A stretch of 6,616 nucleotides of DNA from Pseudomonadales bacterium (lineage in GTDB: Bacteria > Pseudomonadota > Gammaproteobacteria > Pseudomonadales > UBA7239). The notes under the pieces are model-generated. The model had not been told where the DNA came from, did no database searches, and saw only the letters and a program-made list of their open reading frames with translations. The stretch is taken from positions 1 through 6,616 of the forward strand of contig JAGRJA010000289.1 of the NCBI GenBank assembly GCA_020443005.1. Direction: 5' to 3'. The translations under genes were made by a program, and so were the position numbers. Below, one piece after another: positions 1 through 6,334 of this stretch (position 1 is its first letter; the number at the start of each line of letters is the position of its first letter).

Positions 1-469
1 TCCACATCGGGGTCAGTTTATCCTGCCACTTCAACACATCGGCATCAGGTGAACGACCATGTTCGCAAAACAGCAGTTTGCCGCCCGGTTTCAAAACACG
101 GTGCATTTGCTGCAAGGCCAGCTTCCAGTCGGGAATGGTACACAATGTGTAAGTTAGCAAGACCGTATCCACCGATTCATTTTCCAGAGGAATCTTCTCT
201 CCGGGCAAATCAAGCCACTCAACTTTTACCGGAGAAACCGCCAGATTTTTGGCCGCTTTTTTTCTCATGCCACGGGAAGGTTCCAGCCCCCAAACCATTT
301 CCACCCTTTTTGTATCATACAGAGCAAGATTGATACCGGAGCCCATGCCCACTTCCAGCACCTTGCCAGAGGCTTTGGGTACAACCTCTGAACGCAATGC
401 CATAATCGGATCAGTAGAACACGCCAAATCAATGACAAAAGGCAACACGGTGTTTTCATAAAAACTCAT
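1..469 (-). CDS. Class I SAM-dependent methyltransferase (C-terminus cut by left edge)
   Basis: 156 residues are visible; the reading frame is open to base 1, so the C-terminus is missing. Related proteins are, from memory, a little over 200 residues long. The Rossmann SAM-binding motif I is clear at residues 37-47 (VLEVGMGSGIN), with the acidic residue ending strand 2 at about Glu63 (GLEPS). Further motifs are TLCTIPD at 108-114, the post-motif VLKPGG at 125-130, and EHGRSPD at 136-142. The CTIPD/LKPGG/EHG combination fits the UbiE/METTL7-like small-molecule or lipid methyltransferases (Methyltransf_11 fold), but the substrate cannot be read from sequence. The start ATG is supported by AGGA nine bases upstream. 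The gene begins 32 bases after the aceF stop on the same strand with no terminator between, so it is probably co-transcribed with aceEF. The family call is firm; a metabolic link to pyruvate dehydrogenase is only inferred from position. Confidence 0.88.
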   Translation of the reverse strand, partial: MSFYENTVLPFVIDLACSTDPIMALRSEVVPKASGKVLEVGMGSGINLALYDTKRVEMVWGLEPSRGMRKKAAKNLAVSPVKVEWLDLPGEKIPLENESVDTVLLTYTLCTIPDWKLALQQMHRVLKPGGKLLFCEHGRSPDADVLKWQDKLTPMW

Positions 470-501
470 GCTTATTTTTCCTTTTTGAATTTTTGTTCCG
501 C

Positions 502-2325
502 TTACAACAACATCCTTCTGAGGTCGGCAATTTCCTCTAGCAAAAAAGTGAAAAAGCGACCGGCATCGCCACCGTTAATCACCCTGTGATCGTAAGAAAG
601 ACTTAAGGGCAAGCTGTTTTGAGCTACAAACTCTTTACCGTTCCAAACCGGTTTTATCTGTGCTCTTGAGACACCCAGAATGGCAACTTCTGGCGCATTC
701 ACTATGGGTGTAAAACCCTGCCCACCAATAGCGCCCAAACTTGATATTGTAAAACAGCCACCCTGCATCTCGGCCGGCTTCAACTTTCCCTCCCGTGCAC
801 GCAGGGAAAGATCCCTGAGTTCTGAAGAAAGCTCCCACAGACCCTTTTCATCTACATCACGAATCACAGGCACCATAAGACCTGCCGGCGTATCAACGGC
901 GACACCGATATGAATATACTTCTTGTAAACCAGATGCCGGCATTGTTGATCGAGCGAACTGTTAAATTTCGGGAATTCGCGCAAGGCACTGGCACAAGCC
1001 TTGAGAAGAAAAACGATCGGCGTGAGTTTTTGGCCGCGTTTTTCCATTTCTGTTTTCATATCCTTGCGAAAGTTGTCAATTGCCGTCATATCTGCTTCGT
1101 CAAACTGCGTTACATGCGGCACATTCAACCAGTTGCGATGCATGTTGTTGGCTGTCAGTTGTTCGATGCGGGTAAGCGCAACTGCTTCCACTTCGCCAAA
1201 GCGCGAAAAATCAATGAATGGCATTTCGGGAATCGCAGAGGCTGAAGGCTGTGCGGTCGCCGCCAAACGCTGTTTGACATAGGCATGAACATCCTCTTTC
1301 AGCACCCGGCTTCGAGGCCCGCTGGCCTTGACCTGAGCCAGGTCCACACCCAGTTGTCTGGCCAGTTTCCTCACGGAAGGGCCGGCATAAAACCTGCCTG
1401 CCTGTTGCTGTTTTTGTTGTGCGGCGGCCTGAAGCTGCTGATCAAGCACCATTCTCGCCTGACGCTCTCTGTGAAATGCCAGATCACCCTCATCCAGAAT
1501 GTCTGGCATGGCAGTGTTTTGCTCACCCGGAGCCGCAATAAACTGTTCAGACCTGAGCGGATCGACTGTATGGTTTGCCACTGCACGCCCTTGCTCGCTT
1601 GCCTCACGAACAACCCCGCTTTTAGGGGTATTTTCGGCCTGTCGCCCGGAAGCCGCCTTTTTCAACACCAGTATCGGGTCGCCCTGACTGATACTGTCAC
1701 CGGATGAAACCCTGATCACATCTACCACGCCAGCAAAAGGAGAGGGAACCTCCATGCTGGCCTTGTCACTTTCAAGTACAATCAACGATTGCTCGACCTC
1801 AACCGCTTGCCCCCTCTCCACCAGCACCTCAATAACAACTGCACTGTCTACGCCACCGAGATCAGGAACCACAACCGTTTCCATTTCAGGCTCAATAATT
1901 GTTGATGCTGTCTGCTCTGCAGGCACCACTGCCTCATCAACTTTTGGTGGTGCTGTCGTTGTTGGCAGTGAAACATCGCGTTCAACAGTTTTTTCCGGTG
2001 AACCTTTTTTATTTTCGGTGTTTACGACCTCTGCTTCAGAAGGCATCATTTCTTGAGCGGCTTGATCTTGAGGGGCTTGATCTACAGAAGTCTCATTGTC
2101 AAGCACTGTCAGTATCGGCGAACCCATACTCACTTTATCGCCAACCTTCAGTAACAAGGATTTCACAAGACCGGAAACAGGGCTGGGAACTTCCATCGTT
2201 GCCTTGTCACTTTCCAGCACAATCAGGGTTTGCTCTTCACGGATGCTTTCACCTTCAGCCACACTGATTTCAATGACTTCCACATCATCAACACCGCCCA
2301 GATCGGGTACTTTTATGGTTTCCAT
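502..2325 (-). CDS. aceF: Pyruvate dehydrogenase E2, dihydrolipoamide acetyltransferase with two lipoyl domains
   Basis: This 607-residue protein is the core subunit of the cytoplasmic pyruvate dehydrogenase complex; it moves the acetyl group from E1 via lipoyl-lysine to CoA. Lipoyl domain 1 spans about residues 1-75 with lipoyl Lys41 (ESDKATMEVP). Lipoyl domain 2 spans about 148-221 with Lys188 (ESDKASMEVP). The peripheral subunit-binding domain is at about 314-351 (PSVRKLARQLGV). The catalytic domain runs from about 365 to the end. Active-site residues seen are Ser528 (FTISSLG) and His580 (SYDHRVINGG). The fourth residue after the histidine is Asn584 rather than Asp, as in Azotobacter vinelandii E2p (Ser558/His610/Asn614). 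The linkers are not the usual Ala-Pro ribbon: residues 76-147 are acidic and Thr/Pro-containing, and 285-310 are charged and Gln-rich. The start is supported by GGAG eight bases upstream and lies 16 bases after the aceE stop, so the two genes are co-transcribed. Confidence 0.97.
   Translation of the reverse strand: METIKVPDLGGVDDVEVIEISVAEGESIREEQTLIVLESDKATMEVPSPVSGLVKSLLLKVGDKVSMGSPILTVLDNETSVDQAPQDQAAQEMMPSEAEVVNTENKKGSPEKTVERDVSLPTTTAPPKVDEAVVPAEQTASTIIEPEMETVVVPDLGGVDSAVVIEVLVERGQAVEVEQSLIVLESDKASMEVPSPFAGVVDVIRVSSGDSISQGDPILVLKKAASGRQAENTPKSGVVREASEQGRAVANHTVDPLRSEQFIAAPGEQNTAMPDILDEGDLAFHRERQARMVLDQQLQAAAQQKQQQAGRFYAGPSVRKLARQLGVDLAQVKASGPRSRVLKEDVHAYVKQRLAATAQPSASAIPEMPFIDFSRFGEVEAVALTRIEQLTANNMHRNWLNVPHVTQFDEADMTAIDNFRKDMKTEMEKRGQKLTPIVFLLKACASALREFPKFNSSLDQQCRHLVYKKYIHIGVAVDTPAGLMVPVIRDVDEKGLWELSSELRDLSLRAREGKLKPAEMQGGCFTISSLGAIGGQGFTPIVNAPEVAILGVSRAQIKPVWNGKEFVAQNSLPLSLSYDHRVINGGDAGRFFTFLLEEIADLRRMLL
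1663..2325 (-). repeat. Tandem lipoyl-domain duplication within aceF
   Basis: The coding segments 2101-2325 (domain 1) and 1663-1884 (domain 2) encode two copies of the same fold, starting 147 codons apart. Both begin MET-x-x-VPDLGGVD and share QxLIVLESDKAxMEVPSP. The DNA around the two lipoyl-lysine codons (AAG at 2203-2205 and 1762-1764) shares a 14-base identical stretch, while flanking codons differ. This is therefore an old in-frame duplication held by selection at protein level, not a recent DNA repeat. E2 proteins of Proteobacteria commonly carry one to three such domains. Confidence 0.85.
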
Positions 2326-2341
2326 CTACTTCACTCCCCGT

Positions 2342-4993
2342 CTATAGCGTAACCGGATCCGGTGCATCCGCATCAATACCAAAACGCCTTATCGATGCTG
2401 CAACCGTATCCGGCTCAATAGCTCCCTGCTCGGCCAATGCCTGCAATGCCGTCACAACAACATGGTAACGATCAACCTCAAAAAAACGACGCAGGTTTTC
2501 ACGACTGTCACTTCGTCCAAAACCGTCAGTCCCCAAAACCCTGAAACACTTACTGTCAATCCAGGCGCGTATCTGGTCGGCATAGAGTTTCATATAATCA
2601 CTCGCAGCAACAACCGGCCCGGAAAAACCTTCCAGCAAGCCGTTGATATAGGCTTTTCGTGCAGCTTCACCGGGATGCAGACGGTTCCAGCGATCCACTG
2701 CCAAACCATCACGGCGCAACTCATTAAAACTGGTAACACTAAAAATATCACTGCCCACTGAATACTCATCTGCAAGTATCCGGGCTGCCGCTTCAACTTC
2801 TCTCAGTATGGTTCCGGAACCCAGCAGTTGTACTTTAAGATTGGCTTCGGGTAATACCGTTGCGAGTTTATAGGCTCCTTTGACGATACCCTGTTCCACA
2901 CCTGCAGGCATGGCCGGTTGCGGATAATTTTCATTCATCGTGGTGATGTAATAAAAACAGCTTTCATCATCCTGATACATACGACGCATACCATCCTGAA
3001 TAATCACTGCCAGCTCATAGGCATAGGCAGGATCGTAACTGACACAGTTCGGAATGGTGCTGGCCAGAATATGACTGTGGCCATCCTGGTGTTGCAAGCC
3101 TTCACCGTTCAGGGTTGTTCGACCGGATGTTGCCCCGATAAGAAAACCGCGTGCCTGACAATCGCCAGCTGCCCACGCCAGATCGCCTATACGCTGAAAA
3201 CCAAACATGGAATAAAAAATGAAAAACGGAATCATCGGATAGCGACTGGTACTGTAGGAAGTGGCGCAAGCCAGCCACGCTGAAAATGCGCCAGCCTCAT
3301 TGATGCCTTCTTCCAGAATCTGCCCTTGCTCAGACTCCTTGTAATACATAATCTGGTCGCGATCATGCGGCGTGTAACGCTGACCTATCGATGAGTAAAT
3401 ACCCAACTGGCGAAACATGCCTTCCATGCCAAATGTACGCGCTTCGTCCGGCACAATCGGCACAACCCGTTGCCCAATTTCCTTGTCTTTTACCAATACT
3501 GACAGCGCTCGCACAAAAGCCATTGTCGTTGAGATACTGCGTTCGCCGCTACCTTTGGTTATCGCATCAAAATCTGACAAGGCAGGTACCTGAAGACGAT
3601 CGAAGCCGTGATAACGCGCCGGAATTTGCCCCCCCAACAGCTTGCGACGCTGGTTCATGTAAATCATTTCCGGGCTGTCTTTATCAGGGCGATAAAACGG
3701 AATATCCTTCAGGGCTTCATCATCAATCGGTATATCAAAGTTGTCGCGAAATTTTTTCAGGCTTTCAATATCGAGTTTTTTGACCGAATGGGTATCGTTG
3801 GATGCCTCCCCCGCTTCACCCATACCGTAGCCCTTGACCGTTTGTGCCAGAATAACAGTCGGCTGCCCTTTATGGTTGACAGCCTGGTGATAGGCCGCAT
3901 ACACCTTGTAGGGATCGTGTCCACCACGGTTCAGGTACATGATATCGTCATCCGACATATCCTTGACCAATTCCAGCAACTCGGGGTACTTGCCAAAAAA
4001 ATGTTCTCTCGTATAGGCGCCGCCATTGTTTTTGTAATTTTGCAATTCTCCGTCACAGACTTCGTCCATGCGCTTTTGCAGCAAACCGGTTTTATCTTTC
4101 ACCAGCAAGGGGTCCCAACGCCGGCCCCACAGCACCTTGATAACATTCCACCCGGCGCCGCGAAATACACCTTCCAGTTCCTGAACAATTTTACCGTTGC
4201 CCCGCACCGGCCCATCGAGTCGTTGCAAATTACAGTTGATCACAAAAATCAGGTTGTCGAGTTTTTCCCGCCCGGCCATGGAGATCGCACCAAGGGATTC
4301 CGGCTCGTCACATTCGCCGTCTCCCAGAAATGCCCATACATGACGATCGCCCTGATCAACAAGGCCACGCATCGCCTGATACTTCATCACATGCGCCTGA
4401 TAAATCGCCTGTATCGGACCAAGCCCCATCGACACTGTGGGAAACTGCCAGTAATCCGGCATCAGGCGAGGGTGCGGGTAGGAAGACAACCCCTTACCGC
4501 CCACCTCATGGCGAAAGTTCTCAAGATGCTCTTCATCGAAGCGTCTTTCAAGGTAGGAACGCGCATACATACCCGGCGAACTATGCCCCTGAAAATAAAT
4601 CAAATCACCCAAACCATCGTCATTACCCTTGAAAAAATGGTTATACCCTACATCATAGAGCGTCGCCGCTGACGAGAAAGTAGCAATATGTCCACCAATA
4701 CCTTCACTTTTCATATTGCCTTTCATCACCATTGCCAGTGCGTTCCAGCGAACCAGTGAACGAATGCGACGCTCGATAAACACATCTCCCGGCAGTGATT
4801 TTTCCTCACTGAAGTGAATCGTATTGGCATAGGGTGTGGTGATAGAAGTTGGTAGCCTGATCCCCTGCTCATAGGCTTGTTTGGCGATAGCAAGTAAAAG
4901 GTACAATCCTCTTTCCTTGCCGTGCTGGCGAATCACATCGTCCATGGCTTCCTGCCACTCACGGGTTTCCAGTGGGTCGATATCTTCCAGCAT
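2342..4993 (-). CDS. aceE: Pyruvate dehydrogenase E1 component, homodimeric type
   Basis: This 883-residue protein (E. coli AceE is 887) is the thiamine-diphosphate-dependent E1 that decarboxylates pyruvate and acetylates the lipoyl groups of AceF. The ThDP/Mg motif is at residues 224-255 (GDGE ... NCN). Residues matching the E. coli active site by constant offset are His102 (GGHIA), His137 (FQGHSSPGMYARSYLE), His402 (NDTHSVKK), catalytic Glu566 (GINEAGAF) and His635 (GEGLQHQDGHSH). The C-terminal domain (about 690-883) is complete, and no key residue is missing. The N-terminus MLEDIDPLETREWQEAMDDV has the family's usual E2-interaction start. The ATG is preceded by GGAG with a 7-base spacer. 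It is the first gene of the minus-strand operon with aceF, with a leader of about 80 bases if the extended -10 at 5079-5087 is used. Divergently transcribed from the DUF4124-like gene. Confidence 0.98.
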   Translation of the reverse strand: MLEDIDPLETREWQEAMDDVIRQHGKERGLYLLLAIAKQAYEQGIRLPTSITTPYANTIHFSEEKSLPGDVFIERRIRSLVRWNALAMVMKGNMKSEGIGGHIATFSSAATLYDVGYNHFFKGNDDGLGDLIYFQGHSSPGMYARSYLERRFDEEHLENFRHEVGGKGLSSYPHPRLMPDYWQFPTVSMGLGPIQAIYQAHVMKYQAMRGLVDQGDRHVWAFLGDGECDEPESLGAISMAGREKLDNLIFVINCNLQRLDGPVRGNGKIVQELEGVFRGAGWNVIKVLWGRRWDPLLVKDKTGLLQKRMDEVCDGELQNYKNNGGAYTREHFFGKYPELLELVKDMSDDDIMYLNRGGHDPYKVYAAYHQAVNHKGQPTVILAQTVKGYGMGEAGEASNDTHSVKKLDIESLKKFRDNFDIPIDDEALKDIPFYRPDKDSPEMIYMNQRRKLLGGQIPARYHGFDRLQVPALSDFDAITKGSGERSISTTMAFVRALSVLVKDKEIGQRVVPIVPDEARTFGMEGMFRQLGIYSSIGQRYTPHDRDQIMYYKESEQGQILEEGINEAGAFSAWLACATSYSTSRYPMIPFFIFYSMFGFQRIGDLAWAAGDCQARGFLIGATSGRTTLNGEGLQHQDGHSHILASTIPNCVSYDPAYAYELAVIIQDGMRRMYQDDESCFYYITTMNENYPQPAMPAGVEQGIVKGAYKLATVLPEANLKVQLLGSGTILREVEAAARILADEYSVGSDIFSVTSFNELRRDGLAVDRWNRLHPGEAARKAYINGLLEGFSGPVVAASDYMKLYADQIRAWIDSKCFRVLGTDGFGRSDSRENLRRFFEVDRYHVVVTALQALAEQGAIEPDTVAASIRRFGIDADAPDPVTL

Positions 4994-5014
4994 CCGGGTT
5001 CTCCAAAACTTGAT

Positions 5015-5045
5015 AAAAAAACAGTAACCGCCGGCAAAGTCACAG
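5015..5045 (-). terminator. Possible attenuator: hairpin plus T7 in the aceE leader
   Basis: Read on the minus strand, CTGTGAC (5045-5039) can pair with GTTACTG (5028-5022) around a 10-base loop, with one T-T mismatch and one G-T pair. It is followed at once by seven T (5021-5015), 21 bases before the aceE start codon. This is the layout of an intrinsic terminator inside a leader, but the stem is weak. It may be chance, or a U-rich stretch that aids translation start. I see no leader peptide or known riboswitch. Confidence 0.25.
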
Positions 5046-5078
5046 CCCTCGCGGACAGCGCGGCATACCTTGTGAAAA

Positions 5079-5087
5079 AGTATAGCA
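5079..5087 (-). promoter_or_regulatory. Extended -10 promoter element for aceE
   Basis: On the minus strand the sequence reads TGCTATACT: a TGn extension followed by TATACT, five of six matches to TATAAT. No good -35 lies 16-18 bases upstream (AGCGAA at 5107-5102), which is common for extended -10 promoters or those helped by an activator. Transcription would begin near 5072, giving a leader of about 79 bases before aceE. It is the best sigma70-like site seen in the divergent spacer. Confidence 0.5.
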
Positions 5088-5095
5088 GAGTGCTA
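5083..5095. promoter_or_regulatory. 13-bp palindrome overlapping the aceE -10
   Basis: TAGCA-GAG-TGCTA is a perfect 5+5 bp palindrome with a 3-base centre. Its left arm lies within the extended -10 of aceE, so a protein bound here would block that promoter. It also contains GAGTGCTAA, one half of the HrcA CIRCE element, but the partner half with a 9-base spacer is absent, so it is not CIRCE. A regulatory role is inference. Confidence 0.3.
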
Positions 5096-5121
5096 ACCTT
5101 GTTCGCTCGACAAAACAAGGT
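5096..5121. promoter_or_regulatory. 8+8 bp inverted repeat, candidate operator between aceE and the divergent gene
   Basis: ACCTTGTT (5096-5103) and AACAAGGT (5114-5121) are perfect reverse complements separated by 10 bases (CGCTCGACAA), with arm centres 18 bp apart. The site covers the -35 region of the aceE promoter and the ribosome-binding region of the divergent gene. A dimeric regulator bound here could act on both genes. It does not match the E. coli PdhR box (TTGGTnnnACCAA type). As RNA on the plus strand it could also form a hairpin that hides the AAGG of the divergent gene. Confidence 0.4.
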
Positions 5122-5125
5122 GAAG
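5117..5125 (+). promoter_or_regulatory. Ribosome-binding region that leaves TTG 5128 or ATG 5137 as start
   Basis: AAGG at 5117-5120 is seven bases before TTG 5128 but sixteen before ATG 5137, too far for a normal Shine-Dalgarno. The weaker GAAG at 5122-5125 is eleven bases before the ATG. Spacing favours TTG and codon preference favours ATG; the two products differ only by three N-terminal residues (Met-Thr-Ala). Confidence 0.4.
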
Positions 5126-5136
5126 AATTGACAGCA

Positions 5137-5601
5137 ATGAAATATGTTCTGGCCATCCTGCTTGCACTTGCGATTACGCTAGTGACACCGGTGTTTCTGA
5201 AACAGAAAAACGGCTCGCCCTTTATGACACTTACGCAGCAAAGTGCACTTGAGGTTCAAACCTATGTCGATGCCTATATCCGGATCTTCAACACGCTTTC
5301 CAACAGCGGGGACATATTGGCAAACGATGAAACCCGCCAAGACAAGACTGAAATCAAGGCATGGAGGGATAACCGGGGTGTATGGCATTTTACTGACAAG
5401 AGCACAGAGAACCCGGCCATATTCGATACGCAAGACATTGAAATCGAAAACGATGCCAACAGCGGGCTTTATTCCAGCGCTGCAAACCCGACCAAAAACC
5501 ACACATTGAGCGCCTGTGTGCTTATGTTTATGACATTCTTTACGCTGAGCGTGGTATTCATGTTGCTGGTATCGGTAATGCCAGGCTCCACGAGGGATTA
5601 G
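5137..5601 (+). CDS. Small membrane protein with DUF4124-like core and two hydrophobic helices
   Basis: 154 residues from ATG 5137; a TTG at 5128 would add three. Residues 2-21 form a hydrophobic N-terminal helix with one Lys before it, and no convincing signal-peptidase site follows, so it may stay as an anchor. A TPVFLKQKNGSPFMTL stretch (17-32) and the aromatic/acidic AWRDNRGVWHFTDKS stretch (75-89) resemble, by memory, DUF4124 proteins of Gammaproteobacteria, which carry a W-x-D-x-x-G-x-x-H-[FY]-[ST]-D pattern. Residues 124-147 form a second strong hydrophobic helix, ending near the short tail MPGSTRD. Topology would put the middle part in the periplasm with both ends inside. Function is unknown. 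It is transcribed away from aceE through a shared control region and converges on the Nudix gene. The coding call is supported by the coherent two-helix architecture. Confidence 0.72.
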   Translation: MKYVLAILLALAITLVTPVFLKQKNGSPFMTLTQQSALEVQTYVDAYIRIFNTLSNSGDILANDETRQDKTEIKAWRDNRGVWHFTDKSTENPAIFDTQDIEIENDANSGLYSSAANPTKNHTLSACVLMFMTFFTLSVVFMLLVSVMPGSTRD

Positions 5602-5683
5602 CCTGAATGTCAACGCTTGTGCAGTTCGCCGGTATCACGGCAATTGGCAAGTGAAACAATGCCGCAGGTTGCAGCTGCTCCAA

Positions 5684-5709
5684 AAGCTGATCGCCTCAAC
5701 GATCAGCTT
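5684..5709 (-). terminator. Hairpin terminator of the Nudix gene, stop codon in the loop
   Basis: On the minus strand AAGCTGATCG (5709-5700) and CGATCAGCTT (5693-5684) form a perfect 10-bp stem with a 6-base loop, TTGAGG, that contains the TGA stop of the Nudix gene. TTTT runs from the end of the stem before the sequence turns G-rich, so the U-tract is short. On the plus strand no T run follows, so it is not a good terminator for the converging gene. The 82 bases between 5602 and 5683 hold nothing else I can support. Confidence 0.5.
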
Positions 5710-6334
5710 GCATAAGAGCCAGTTTGAACAGGCCGGCAAGGCTCATTGCATCGGTGATTTCGCCGGACATTGCCATATCGATGGCCTGCTGAAGCGGCAA
5801 ACGACGAATTTCCAGCTCTTCAAACTCGTCCGGCTCCGGCTCACCTTCAGTGAGATTCTCGGCGATGTATATTACGGCCCACTCATCAGTGACTGAATTG
5901 CTGGTATGCAAGCGCAGTAACTCGGTCCATTTATCGGCACTCAGACCGGTTTCTTCCTTGAGTTCCCTTTTTGCGCATTCAAGCAAACCCTCTTGTTCCA
6001 GGCCATCTTCCGCTTCCGGACAGCCCCCTTCAGGTATCTCCCAGCTGTCCTGTTCCAGTGCGTAACGGTACTGTTTTACCAGCCAGGTATAACCTTCAGC
6101 ATCAACCGGAATCACCCCCACAGCAACATGCTTGAAATGCAACTTGCCATAAATACCGGATGTACCCGTCGGGGTCGTCACCTCTTCATGTCGCAAACTG
6201 ATCCAGGGGTTTTCATAAACAGGCTGGGAGGAGTGCCTCAACCAGGGCCCTTTCTCGCAGGGCCGATGGTCACCGGCTTCCTCGAGACGAATGAAATGCT
6301 GCACCGATGCCTGCGACCGGGTGCTGGTCATCAT
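5696..6334 (-). CDS. Nudix hydrolase, ADP-ribose pyrophosphatase-like
   Basis: 212 residues. The Nudix box is recognisable: Gly103-x5-Glu109, then Arg123-Glu-Leu-x-Glu127-Glu128-Thr-Gly130-Leu (RELKEETGL). The usual seven residues between Glu109 and the REL triplet are thirteen here. Before the box, VYENPWISLRHEEV (39-52), HVAVGVIPVD (69-78) and LVKQYRYALEQDSWEIPEGG (85-104) match the N-terminal fold of ADP-ribose/nucleoside-diphosphate-sugar pyrophosphatases, which split X-diphosphate links in the cytoplasm; the exact substrate is unknown. The first about 27 residues lie before the usual family start and may be an extension. The ATG at 6334-6332 overlaps the upstream gene's TGA (ATGA), and GGAG lies 5 bases upstream of it and 8 upstream of a second ATG at 6331; either may be used. 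Translation is probably coupled to the upstream dehydrogenase. A hairpin ends the transcript. Confidence 0.93.
   Translation of the reverse strand: MMTSTRSQASVQHFIRLEEAGDHRPCEKGPWLRHSSQPVYENPWISLRHEEVTTPTGTSGIYGKLHFKHVAVGVIPVDAEGYTWLVKQYRYALEQDSWEIPEGGCPEAEDGLEQEGLLECAKRELKEETGLSADKWTELLRLHTSNSVTDEWAVIYIAENLTEGEPEPDEFEELEIRRLPLQQAIDMAMSGEITDAMSLAGLFKLALMQADR

Larger units (their letters stand above)
5070..5099 (+). promoter_or_regulatory. Weak candidate promoter for the DUF4124-like gene
   Basis: TTGTGA at 5070-5075, an 18-base spacer and TAACCT at 5094-5099, preceded by TGC to make an extended -10, would start transcription near 5106. The -10 matches the consensus at only three positions, so this is a guess supported mainly by its place, about 30 bases before the gene. 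It overlaps the aceE promoter on the other strand. Confidence 0.2.

Noticed and set aside
572..588. Apparent loss of the catalytic Asp in AceF (DHRVINGG instead of DHRVIDG)
   Set aside because: Asn at this place is natural in Azotobacter vinelandii E2p (Asn614), which is active, so it is not a sign of decay.
1285..1707. Plus-strand 140-codon open frame opposite aceF
   Set aside because: It is antisense to a confidently assigned gene, with no domain or convincing start signal.
3608..4672. Long plus-strand open frame of 354 codons opposite aceE
   Set aside because: It lies wholly inside the well-conserved aceE gene on the other strand and its product has no recognisable domain; it is a shadow of the coding frame.
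5088..5096. GAGTGCTAA as a CIRCE (HrcA) heat-shock element
   Set aside because: The required TTAGCACTC half nine bases upstream on the same strand is absent; only one half-site is present.
5128..5133. TTGACA as a perfect sigma70 -35 box
   Set aside because: No -10-like hexamer lies 16-18 bases downstream, and it falls at the start of the plus-strand gene.
5582..5605. CAGGCT/AGCCTG inverted repeat across the stop codon of the plus-strand gene as its terminator
   Set aside because: Only six base pairs with a 12-base loop and no T run after it.
5179..5613. Minus-strand 144-codon frame opposite the DUF4124-like gene
   Set aside because: Cys/His-scattered translation with no coherent helices or motifs, whereas the plus frame has two clean hydrophobic helices and a DUF4124-like core.
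5628..5641. GCCG-gtatca-CGGC hairpin as a terminator
   Set aside because: Only four base pairs and no T run on either side.
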